From Rhodamnia argentea (lineage: Eukaryota > Streptophyta > Magnoliopsida > Myrtales > Myrtaceae): a DNA stretch of 64,000 nucleotides. The stretch lies in contig NC_063153.1 of assembly GCF_020921035.1 (NCBI RefSeq), positions 14,446,001 through 14,510,000 of the forward strand. Direction: 5' to 3'. Under the pieces are notes generated by a model, which had not been told where the DNA came from, did no database searches, and saw only the letters and a list, made by a program, of their open reading frames with translations. The position numbers were made by a program, and so were the translations under genes. Each line of letters starts with the position of its first letter. The first letter of the stretch is position 1. Positions 12,674 to 24,025 of this stretch are shown in pieces.

Positions 12674-15600
12674 ATGGGTTCAAAGTTTCATGCTTTTCGT
12701 ACTGTGATTGGAGCTAGATTGGTGCTGGCATTGATTCTGACCTCGTGGGCTCGTTCAGTGTCGTGCTCTGTTTCTTACGACCGAAAAGCCATCGTCATAG
12801 ATGGGCAGAGGAGGATTCTCATCTCCGGCTCCATTCACTACCCCAGAAGCACTCCTGAGGTAACCGACCTACCCAATGCAATTCACGACTTGCCTCTCTT
12901 TTTTCTCTACGTTTCTTTCTGATTCTGTGTAAGGCATTGTGCTGGGAATCTTATTTGCCTTTCGTTCTTGGGAGGTTTCAGATGTGGCCTGATCTTATAC
13001 AGAAGGCAAAAGCTGGAGGGTTGGATGTTATTCAAACCTACGTTTTCTGGAATGGACACGAGCCTTCTCAAGGAGAAGTAAATTTATAAATTTAGCTTAT
13101 TCCCACCCTCTGTTAAATTTAAGTACTTGCTATAAACTAACACAGCTGGTTCTTTTCTTCTTCTGTTTTGTTTTGTTTTGTTTACCCTTTTTGTGCAGTT
13201 TTATTTCGAGGACAGGTTCGATCTGGTTCGGTTCGTAAAGCTGGTGCAACAAGCCGGTCTTTATGTTCATCTCCGGATCAGGCCTTACGTCTGTGCCAAG
13301 TGGAATCTCGGGTAACGATAATCTGCCATTGCTCTTCTACATTATACAACCTGTTATCAAGAATATGAATCCCCTGTTCTCCTTTTGTTCTGTTCTGCGA
13401 TGCAGAGGATTCCCTGTGTGGCTCAAATACGTCCCCGGAATCGCTTTCAGGACAGACAATCAGCCGTTCAAGGTTCGCGCTGCTTGAAAAGGACTTTGAT
13501 TCATTGAGTGCCCCGATAGAAAAAGCCTCGTCTTTTGGCGTTGTACGTAATTTTCGAACGTTTAGAAATGGAAGTTTCCTCGTCGAGAGCGTCTGACTAG
13601 TGTTTGGCCATTCTAAGACGACTTCGTAACGAACTGTTAAGAAGAAAATTTCGTGTAGACTAAAGGCTCCGTTCCTTTCGAGAAAAATTTCATATATGAC
13701 TTCTCAGAAAACATTTTTCGAAAACACCTTATTTTTCCCGAAAGGAACGGAGCCTAAGTCGATAAATAGTCGAAGTAGATAAGATTTGCAGGATCTTGTC
13801 TTACGTGGTTGCACTCATTTCTGAAAATTTGTATTGGCTTGGTCTAAGAGGTTTTTAATCTTTTTTTTTTTTTGGGGTCCGAAAGAGGTTTTTAATCTAC
13901 GCGATACCCTTTTAGCGTAAATTATTTATAATCCATGTTATTTTAAAAAGGCTATTTAAATACTCTTGACATATATTGATTAATTACATAATGAAGGATG
14001 CAATGGAAGGTTTCCCGCAAAAGATAGTCGACATGATGAAGGCAGAGAAGTTGTTTCAGGCCCAGGGAGGCCCCATAATTTTGTCTCAGGTGAGAAAATT
14101 CTTACAATTTGTCTGTTTATTTGTCCAAAAAAATGAGTTTCTCACAAAGGGATTTTATTTTCAATTTTTTTTCCGAAAGTTACAGCTTCAACGCAATTTG
14201 TGCGTGGAAAGACATGAGCGGGTCAAAAAGTTACGAATTTTAGGACTTGAATGCACGATGTGGAAGTTTTCAAAGTGCTTAAATGCGCAAACTTTGAAAG
14301 TTTTAGGATATTTCTGCAATTATCACTTTTTCATTTCGAGCTGATAATTTTGGAATTTGTCTGGCCTGTGGACAGATAGAGAATGAGTTCGAAATAGTGG
14401 AGTGGGAGATTGGTGAACCAGGCAAGGCATACACAAAATGGGCAGCTGATATGGCCGTGGGGCTTGGCACTGGTGTCCCCTGGGTCATGTGCAAGCAGGC
14501 TGATGCCCCTGATCCTGTGGTCTGCATTTTCCTTCTGTTTCGTCGGGTCTCGACTTAATTTTTTCTTGGCATCGTAGTTGTTAAAATCTCGACTTATCTC
14601 GGACGAGTCGCCTAAAAGACTAGGACTAGGAGCTTTCTAGGAAACAGTTCTCTCTTGTCCTTAGAACTGTGTCGGTTCGTTGCGCCACAGATCAACACTT
14701 GCAATGGCTTCTACTGCGAAAATTTCGAGCCAAACTCGGACAGTAAACCCAAGATGTGGACCGAAGTCTGGACCGGCTGGTGCGTCGCCGTGGCCAATGC
14801 ACCTTTTATTTTCCTCCTGCCATTGTATCGAAGCTGATCATCATAATTTGTTTCCAGGTACACTGGGTTCGGGGGACCGGTGCCTCACAGGCCAGCGGAA
14901 GACTTGGCATTCGCAGTCGCAAGGTTCATTCAGGACCGCGGTTCGTTTTTCAACTACTATATGGTAATCTTGAATCCCATAGCATTTTTTCTTCAGATGA
15001 TCAGCTGTCTGCTTTGATCTTTACTGAAACTTTCTTCTTTTCATCTCCTCCCGTATCACTGCTGATTTGTTTCTTTTCTTCTGCTGGATTGTTTTTTGTT
15101 TTTTTTCTCTAGTATCATGGAGGAACCAACTTTGGCAGGACAGCTGGGGGTCCCTTCATCGCCACCAGCTACGATTTCGATGCTCCTATTGATGAATTTG
15201 GTCTGTAACAGGGTATACATTAGGTATCCTAGGGCAGGTCAGGTTAAGTTTATCATAAGTCTCGCTTCCCTTTTGTCGTCGAATGTTTATAACTGCTCCT
15301 AATTGGAAAAACCAGTTACGCTTTCGGAAGTTTGATCGAGTAAAGTCAAAATGTACATCATACTCGTTAACCGCTGTTGCTATTGAACCTAGGACTAGGA
15401 GTAATTCATGATATAGTTGGATGACAGTCATCAGGTTATCCTCCTGACATCAGAACTCACAATATTGTCCCAGGTTCGCTGCGGGAACCGAAATGGAGTC
15501 ACTTGAGAGATTTGCATCAAGCCATAAAGCAAAGCGAATCAGCTCTATTTGCTGCTGATTCTGCAGTGTCATCACTCGGAAGTAAACAAGAGGTTTGGTT

Positions 15601-18011
15601 TCTCAGCCCCCTTTAATTTTTACCCAACACTGACGTGTTTTCCGATGTGGAAATAAATTTAGCCATCAGATTTTGGTTTCTAGGCTCACGTGTTCGAATC
15701 CAGATCTGGGGCTTGTGCAGCCTTTCTGGCGAACTACGACACGCGGTATTCCGTGAAGGTCACTTTCCGAAATGGGCGATACGACTTGCCACCGTGGTCC
15801 ATCAGCATTCTTCCTGACTGCCAAACTGATGTCTACAACACCGCCGCGGTAAGGAGAAGACTTTCTTGAACATCTCACGCTAGCCTTTTCCAATGGAACA
15901 TGTCTTGTTACCGTCCACGACAAATCACCAAGTCCATCTAAAGATGTATCTTGGAAGATTTAGAAGCATTTTAAAAATCTGCGCCCAGAAAAAGATTCAC
16001 TGCAAGGAACATCTTGCCTTTGCCGCTTGCAGATGTAGCACAAAATCCTTCTTGTAGTGATTGATGTTGAGGTTGACATGGTGCCATCGACTCCTCTGCA
16101 GGTTCGAGCAGAGAGTTCTCCTGTCCAAATGGCGCCCATAAAAAGCGCATTCCCTTGGCAATCGTATAGAGAAGGAACTTTTTCTTTTGGCGAGGAAGGA
16201 GCAACAAATGAAGCACTACCAGAGCAAATTAGTGTCACTAGAGATGTTTCAGACTATCTGTGGTATGCGATCGAGTGAGTGGTGCTTGCTTCCCCACTGT
16301 TACATCTCATGAACATTATTGAAGTTTGGATCTCGAAATGTCGTGTGCTTACAGTTTTCCTCTGATGTTCTTGCTCATTCAGCTTCACATTGAGTGAAGA
16401 CGAAGTATTTCTAACGAATGGGCAATATCCGGTTCTCACCGTATCATCAGCGGGACATGCCCTTTATGTTTTTGTGAATGGTCAACAAGCAGGTAGATCA
16501 ATTTCTGTCTCAGGTCTGAAATTGTAATATCCTTTTAGCCCTCGAAATCTCAACTTAAAGATTATGTTCTATCGATCATCTGGCTGTACTACAGGGTCAG
16601 TATACAGGGGACTAGGGAACCCGAGATTAACATACAGTGATAAAGTGAAGCTGACGGCCAGCATCAACAAGGTGTCGCTGTTAAGTGTAGCTGTCGGGCT
16701 TCCGGTCAGTTATCCATTCCCAGATTGTTCTCAGTAACAGATGACATTCTTAAGATGGACAAATACATTTTGACAAAGAGCATTGTCTCTTCTGTTTCAA
16801 AATGTTCAGAATATTGGCTTGCACTTTGAGACATGGAATGCCGGGGTTCTCGGGCCGATCACGTTAGAGGGTATGAATTCTGGAAAATGGGACTTGTCGA
16901 AATGAAAATGGTCTTGCAAGGTATCTTTTAGTTTGTGCACTGCTCCTTTGTTCTTCCTTAGCTTTCTAAACCAATAATTTCCAGCAATTAAAGAGACCGT
17001 ATCAGCATACATTCATCGTCATTACAAAAAAAAAAAAAAAGTTGAAAATGTGAATCAAAATCTCGGAGTTGTCAAATAAGAAAAAGGATAGTTTCTGCTG
17101 AATGCAATCGATGGTTTATTAGTCTTGATAATCAAGTTCTTGTATGGATAATTGTTGCTGCTATGATTCACTTCTATAATGTGTGGGAAGTTATTAGTCT
17201 CTTGGACATGACTTGGATACTGTATGACATGGGACACTAAGAATAATCTTGCTACACAAAATCATCAGAACCTAAACAGTAGGTTCTGGGAATAGGTCGG
17301 TCTGAAGGGCGAAGCTCTGGGTCTTCACACGCCGATCAGCAGTTCCTCAGTTGAATGGACTGGAGGTTCGACGATGGTCCAAAATCAGCCCCTGATCTGG
17401 TACAAGGTGAAGATTTACCTCCAAAAATTTCACTAAATGATGACTTTAAGTCCGGTTCCACTATAAAAATCAGTTCATGCTTTGTCTGCAGACAACTTTC
17501 GATGCCCCCGGAGGAATTGCTCCATTAGCCTTGGACATGAACGGCATGGGGAAGGGTCAGATATGGATAAATGGTCAGAGCATCGGACGCCACTGGCCTG
17601 CTTATACAGCTCATGGCACTTACGGCGCCTGCAGTTACGCGGGAACCTTTGACGAGAACAATTGCCGGAGTAATTGTGGAGAGGCTTCTCAAAGATGGTG
17701 AGAAAATGTTGAAACTACACTTTTTTTTCTGTATGGTTCTTCTGTTTAAGATGAACATCCGTTTCACGCTCTCGACTTTCAGGTACCACGTTCCGAGATC
17801 ATGGCTCAATCCCACAGGCAATCTGTTGGTCATTTTCAAAGAATGGGGCGGCGAACCGACCCAAGTTTCTTTGGTCCAAAGATCAGGGAGTAGCCCGTTC
17901 GAGAAGAACCTCCCCCACCATGGCCCTGGCGCTTCGCATGGCCCTTCTATGGCTTTCTTAGTTTTCATGCTGTCAATATCTGGAATCAAGCAACTTCCAT
18001 TGTTGAGATGA
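12674..18011 (+). CDS. Beta-galactosidase (GH35) with an in-frame stop in exon 15
   Basis: Eighteen exons: 12674-12859, 12982-13077, 13199-13311, 13406-13472, 13997-14089, 14376-14519, 14691-14779, 14858-14963, 15113-15200, 15474-15592, 15684-15848, 16102-16274, 16383-16492, 16595-16704, 16810-16920, 17296-17406, 17492-17697, 17783-18011. All junctions are GT-AG and in phase, 771 codons. The protein has a signal peptide (1-32), [17 protein letters not shown], acid/base Glu189 in IENEF, nucleophile Glu258 in TEVWTGW, and [20 protein letters not shown]. Plant GH35 enzymes trim galactan side chains in the wall. Codon 585 (16903-16905) is TGA where relatives have Trp in the DLxWxKWSYK region, so the plain product stops at 584 residues, losing the C-terminal beta domains. 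Exon 15 is 111 nt and phase 0-0, so skipping it would keep frame. No C-terminal lectin domain is present; the tail is unusually hydrophobic. Confidence 0.85.
13664..13755. mobile_element. Tiny Tourist/Harbinger-like MITE in beta-galactosidase intron 4
   Basis: A 92-bp near-palindrome with ends AGGCTCCGTTCCTTTCG and its reverse complement; the match runs about 25 bp with one mismatch. The flanks TAA on the left and TAA overlapping the right end fit a TAA target-site duplication of PIF/Harbinger-type MITEs. It has no coding capacity. Confidence 0.7.
13846..13898. mobile_element. 21-bp poly(T) micro-insert with 16-bp direct repeats
   Basis: The perfect 16-bp repeat AAGAGGTTTTTAATCT occurs at 13846-13861 and 13883-13898. 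Between them is T(12)GGGGTCCGA, read on the minus strand as TCGGACCCC followed by poly(A). This looks like target-site duplication around an extremely 5'-truncated retroposon. Confidence 0.65.
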
Positions 18012-18931
18012 TGCTCAAGTGTACCAACATTCATTTTCTTTTCCAGTCTTTAGGAGCTTGTACATGCAAAGGATGCCGTAACAACTAAGCTGACTTTGAC
18101 AAAGGGAAGTGTGAAAATCAAGCATACTAACACGCCATTTAGTTGTCAGAAATAGTTGTGACATCTTTAGTTTTTCATACCGGTCTGCCTTAGATGACAG
18201 CTTAAATTCTTTAGTTCTCTTAGCCTTCTATACTTCAATTTGTAGTCTTTAGAATCAAGTTTGTACTAGACAGAAAGCTCTGCATAAATGCAACATCGGG
18301 GGCGAATAATTCTGGTCAATCATCGATCAACCTGGCTTCTCAGGTTAATTGCTTCTCCTACTTACAAGGTTGCCTTTGGATAACATTGAACGGGCAAGGA
18401 AAACTAAAGGAGGCTGACAGGTGAAAAATGAGTAAATGAGGATAGTTTAAGCAGACCGCTCACATCGACGATGCAAGGATGATGCATTCTGCATCTGAGA
18501 ATGTAAGTTTACATCTTTTCTCTCCATAAAAAGGAAAAGGCATCAAACGTGAAAAAGATAACAGTTACCTTGGAAATATTTCAGTCATGCTGCTTATCCT
18601 GAATGATTCAATTAAGAACTACGACATGTTGTTGATGATGATCTTCAGGAAGATCCAGCAGCACCGAAAGATTTTCTTCTTATGTTTCATGCTGAATCAG
18701 TGTCCCGGCTTCAAAATGTAGTTAAACTTTCAACCAGTTCAATTCGATTCGGATAAAAGGAAGAGGGTAGTTGAACTTTCAAAACGTACTTATCAATTAT
18801 CATAGCTATATTAGAAAGTTCGCGATACCAGGTAAAGTCTGACAAGATTCAAAATGAAGGTCACACATATAACTTGATCAGAATTCAAGTTCACAGGTCA
18901 GGAACGCGAAACAGTACATGCCCAAGCACAT

Positions 18932-18978
<47 letters not shown>

Positions 18979-19287
18979 GAGAAGCAGAACTGCATGATAT
19001 GTGTTCCTGTCCATGTTTATTTGCTTGTCAAGGATCGAACTTTTGCCCCTTGGTGCATTTACAGATAGGTCTGGTATGATCCAATTATGGTGCACTACGA
19101 ATGAATGAATACAAAGAATCCTCCCTATGTACCCACAAAAATTCCTCTCCTATCTATCTAACCCCCTTTTAGCAGCTTCTAACCTTTCTTACATAACCAA
19201 ATGACTAAGCAAGAAATAAGATTGATGAACAGATTCGCTATAGTGCCTTCAAGTTTTTGCTTGGACTCCACCCACCAACCTTGGCTT
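18012..19287. other. Intergenic region between convergent beta-galactosidase and NDL genes
   Basis: It holds the 3' region of the beta-galactosidase and, at its right edge, that of the NDL gene. I recognise no further gene. A GA microsatellite lies at 18935-18973. Confidence 0.5.
18935..18973. repeat. (GA)n microsatellite
   Basis: About 19 uninterrupted GA units. Confidence 0.95.
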
Positions 19288-22200
19288 CTATTTTGATGCA
19301 AGTTTTGTTCTTATCGGTTTGAGCTTCAAGCCCATTTTTTCGGGATAGAGAAGTTCCGGGTAGGAGCAAGAAGGGCTGAGCGGGCTTCTCGGGCTACTAC
19401 TGAACAGAGATGGCCTATATAGCCCATATGCTTTGAGAAAATTCTCCATAGGAACTACCATTGCATAAGGCTGCTCTTCTGTCACCATTGATCCACAGGC
19501 CTGGACCTGCAGGATACAACCGAATCTTTTAACAATCAGTGCTCTAGTAGTGACATTACCATGACTGCATGATTTGCACGATTCGACAATGAGATTGACA
19601 AGTTTAGATTGTCAGTGTAAATAGCATCCTCATTTATTGGCCAGTCGGAATCTCAAAAACTAATAACCAGGTATACTTGCACCAGAAATCTTAAGTATAA
19701 CAAGTTAAGACAATTATTGAATTGCCAAGAAAGGTAACAATATCGTTGAGCTAATTATTCTTAAAAATCTACAATGCCAGATACGGACATAGTAATTTGT
19801 AGAGAAAGGAGAAATAGTTACCTCAACAAGAGCACAATATCTTTTATCAATCTTAGATGTCATGTGAAGAGCCTCCTCGTAGAAAGGAGAATGGTCTCCA
19901 ACAAATACAAGAGTGCGGCAGCTCAGTTTCTTCAGGCGTTTGGTAAGATCATGCCTCCTAGAAGTAGCAAACCTGGAAGCAGTTAAAAGCATGTCCTAGA
20001 CATCCAAGATCATACCAAAGAGAGATTTTCCGGTGTTTACCTGTTAATGGCTTGAAGATATCTCAAAACATTTGTACTTTTCCTCTCATTTAGCAACTGT
20101 TAAAAATTTGGATCATGTGACAACCCCATTCACTTCCATATAATGTACAACAATTGAACAGTGTGAAGCAAAAAGCCAGCGAGTACTCACTCTTCTGCAA
20201 GCCTGAGCTATGTCAGATTCAGGAACATGTGCATCGCCACGAACTTCCTGTTAGAACCAGAAATATTATTGAAAAATAGTCGATAAGCGAAAGCGAAGAG
20301 ATTTTTGGAAAGAAGAAGCACGCCATACCTTACTGAAGTAGCGTTTCAGCAAGTAGTCCTTTAGCAAGTTGCACATTCCATAGTAATGAAGAAGATGTGA
20401 CATCACCTAAAAAATGCAGCCTAAGCTTAAGGAACGCCATTCTCTCATTGTAGAAACAGTTTTGATAACAAGATCAGGTAAAATACCTTATTGCCAAACC
20501 ATTCAGACCAGGAGGGGTGTCCGGAAAAAGGAGATATAAGTATCAAACCAAGAACACGTTCCCTGTACTTCATCTATTTCAAGCGCAAAAGTCTAGGTTA
20601 ATTAATGTTAAAAACAACCCTGAGCAAAAATTTTATGATCTCCAAGTACATACCGCAAATAAAGTGAGAATGTAAGCACCAGCCAATGCACCCATGCACA
20701 TAACTGTGCCAAGCCTAGACAAGAAGAGAAAGTATCCAATCAGTAAGTTACTCTGTCTCAGAAAAGGAAATTCAGTAGAGAAATTCAAATACTATTTCTA
20801 GTCCTCTCCTAATGAGCAGCAGTATCCAAGCAGCAATGAAACCAACCACTGACAGGTTTTTCATGTCATTAGTTGAACAAAGCAACACAAAGTGGTAGCA
20901 CCATAATTACCCAAAATAGTTGAGAATCTCAAGTATTTGATCCGCTAAATCATCGACAGAGAGCACTGGATTGTCGTGACATATTGCTGCAGCTCCCAAC
21001 TGTAAGATCTCTTAACAGAGTGCCAGAAAATAAACTCGTGAACAATAGTGCCCGGTAGCTCTAGAGTATGACATCATAAAATAACTCAGAAAGAAACAAA
21101 TTCAATATCAGCAAAGGCTCTTTGGTTAACCAATCACTGACCTCATGTCCAAGTGGGCTTATGTGGTAAACACAGAAGTTGTGGAGCAGCAAAGAAGATG
21201 CTTCGGGGCAGAAGAATAATCCTTGGAAGCAAGAAACATCTGAGATAAGGAAAGAATGAGATTGCAGAATATCACCTGCCCTAGGCAGCGTTTTCAAACA
21301 TTTCAAATTGGCCAAGAAAAGGTTGCCGGCCTGTCACTACTAGTTAAGAGATTAACAAAACAGGAATTGAGTCAAAGACATTGTCCAGGTACAGCAAAAT
21401 TTACACAGGTGACAAACAGAATTTTGCAGAAGATGACAAACCACCAAAGAAATGACCCTGGAACATGCTGAACTTTTCCCTTCCTTTATTACAGATCTAA
21501 AAAATGCCAATGGATGTGTTCATAACTGCCTTAAATCTCAACAAGAGGAAGTACTTGACTAAAGCTACGGTCAAGCATCACAAGATAACAAGATGTAGAG
21601 GCCAAAATCACGAATCAACCGAAGCCAAGATCTGAAGAAAATTGCACTTACAGTTCAGGGCTATATCCGGATAAGTTATGAGGGCTGGCTTGTCATGCTC
21701 TCCATAGACAATTACAGATACAGGACCACGGCCAGTGCGTATAAGATGTTCCTAAAACAAAAGTTGAAAGAAAGAGCTTTACAACGATGCTATATAACAA
21801 TCAAGTAGAAAACCAAAAAGTCAGCCATTGTACAAGCTCATTTTTTTTTTTCCAGGAAATCTTATATTCAAGCTCTCTTCAAACTCGTCAACTAATTCAC
21901 CTAATAGGCCTCCCCTACAACTCCCCTCGTTTGAAAAGCCAAAATGACTTAAATTACAGAAATTTGCAGACCCAATTTCCCTAGGCCGCGAACCCAAAAT
22001 GCAAAATTTCGCGACTCGTTAAGAAATCATTTGTCGAACACCGCTCAATCTCCCCCACTTCCATTCCCTCTGATCCTGTATTCCCTAGTCGAATTCCTAA
22101 TGCTGTGAAATCTAGTTCTTTTATCCTCATTCGACGTAGTCCATCATCAGCATTCTCGACAGAATACGACAGAAACCCTTCCAAATGCAGCCAACAACGG

Positions 22201-22341
22201 CGGCAAAATTTAAAAAAAAAAAAAATTGGGGCAAGATAACAGGAGGGAGAGATTAATGAAGCGAACCTTCCCACCGAGAGGGATCTTCTCCACGTCGACG
22301 AAGACGGAATCATCAGATTCGCGCATGGCCGAGGCTTCCAT
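19288..22341 (-). CDS. NDRG-family protein (NDL, N-MYC downregulated-like)
   Basis: Eleven coding exons on the minus strand: 22341-22267, 21751-21652, 21239-21142, 20999-20911, 20714-20654, 20573-20487, 20406-20329, 20247-20191, 20096-20041, 19972-19822, 19506-19288, giving 356 residues. The whole length is an alpha/beta-hydrolase fold of the NDRG family: [20 protein letters not shown], then [21 protein letters not shown], then [45 protein letters not shown] and [15 protein letters not shown]. The tail [20 protein letters not shown] is typical of plant NDL/SF21. NDRG proteins lack the hydrolase catalytic triad. Plant NDL proteins bind G-protein beta (AGB1) and RGS1 and affect auxin transport. 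An alternative in-frame start lies at 22326. Confidence 0.93.
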
Positions 22342-22383
22342 GCACCTGCAAAAGCCCCCACAAGAACCGAAATTCCCTCGCGC

Positions 22384-22459
22384 TCTCTCTCTCTCTCTCG
22401 AGCTGCTGCTTCTTCTTCAATGCATCGACTTGCTTCGGGTTTTATACTCGACCTGACGA

Positions 22460-22494
<35 letters not shown>
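22384..22494. repeat. CT microsatellites in the NDL 5' leader
   Basis: Two CT tracts (about 22384-22399 and 22463-22494) lie 40-155 bp upstream of the NDL start codon. On the gene strand they read as GA repeats, and are probably part of the promoter or 5' untranslated region. Confidence 0.85.
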
Positions 22495-22496
<2 letters not shown>

Positions 22497-22559
22497 TTCT
22501 TCTGTGTGACAGAGAAGGAGAGGTTGGTGGAAGAAGCAGCACAAAAATGGGATTTGCCG

Positions 22560-24025
22560 AAAATAAACCTGTCTTCAACCACTGTCAAACCACGGTCAAG
22601 TCCAAGGTCAAATTTACAGGTCAACCCGTGACGTGGCCACACGAGGATTTGCCCAAAAAGAGCAAACGTCCTATGAACTGGGCTTGCATCAAGAAATCAA
22701 TATCACGGTCATAGTAATTACGGATAGCATAAAAAAAAAATTGATTATTCGGGTTTGCACAAGATTTCCATTTTCAATTTTGAGAAAACTACATAATTCT
22801 TAATCTTGTAAATAACACCTTTTAAATGGCGACCCTCGTTCCTAATACTTTGTTTTTAACTGCAAATCCTTCTTTTGTTTTTATCGGTAAGGTAATCTTT
22901 ACAATATATAGCTGGTGACTCAAGCAAAAGACAGGTCAGGACATCATGATTAATGCACTGGTTTGGGACAGAGCAAATCATATTCATTCATTGCTAATCT
23001 GTCTGTCTGTCAATGGTGCCAAATGGCCCTCCTAACCTAACATTCTGGCCTTTCGGTCTTGTCTTTTTGAGTACTTGATTGACGGCTGAAGCAACGAATG
23101 TGTTTTTGCTTGCCGTATATCTGAATCCATGACTCACCATGGCCTATCCCCCAATCAAAGCTCATTCCCCAACATCACATTGTTCTTTCTACTCATCAGC
23201 AACTAATAAACATGAACCCCTCCTTTTTGCAGCTTGAGGCGAGGCTATCCATTCACAAACATCAACATCGATCACCTTTCAAGATCCTATGAGCATGTTG
23301 GGCCTTGTTCGTCATAATTTGATCTTTCAAGACCCAGCATGTTCTATTGCATGCTTATTGTTCATGACATCACAAGTCTGAAAATAGTTTGGCGATTTCA
23401 CTTCCCAGGTTTCCAGGGTTCCATTTGTTGCCTGAAAGCCTCACCTCACCAGATACCCACATATATGCCACACTGATTGCTCTTCCAGAACCAAACATTA
23501 TGAACACTTGCATTTTCCAGAGACTGCAAAATCTCGCGAATGAGGAAAAAACCATCCGTGCAACCTGCTGGACAATGGGAATTCATGCATAACTTCTAAA
23601 ATGCATTGGCATTACTGCAGATGTAATTAAGACGGTCTCGTACAACATTATTTCTCTCGAATTTTACACTGGGGGACATCATATAGACATCATATCATCT
23701 GAGGACCCAAAATGAAAAGAACTTTCAACTCTCTAGTGAGCTTAACTAGCATTGACGAACTACTCTACGCAGAACGACGACACTGGAGAACTACAAAATT
23801 TTTCTATATGATTTGGAGATGTGAACATGTGTTTTGCACACCGCGAACTAAAACATGGGCAACAACACTGAAACATATTCACCAGCTTCTTGTGTTAGCT
23901 CTGGATTATCAATCTCCAGACACCTGGATCATACCAAAAATTCAGCAAGAGTCTTTCGCCACAGAAGCAATTAGCAGGTATAGGTTATCAACATACTTCA
24001 TGTTTCTTCCTTATGGACTCACGAT
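22560..24025. other. Intergenic region between NDL and the UIM-motif gene
   Basis: No recognised gene or complete repeat. The right end should carry the 3' region of the minus-strand gene that stops at 24026. The open frame that runs across 23712-24323 on the plus strand is mostly the reverse complement of that gene. Confidence 0.45.

Noticed and set aside
16871-16872. Alternative donor GTATGA in beta-galactosidase exon 15 that would avoid the TGA
   Set aside because: Joining it to the next exon at 17296 breaks the reading frame of the conserved [10 protein letters not shown] segment.
21837-21883. T-run between CAAGCTC repeats resembling another poly(A) micro-insert
   Set aside because: The flanking repeat is only about 7 bp and could be chance.
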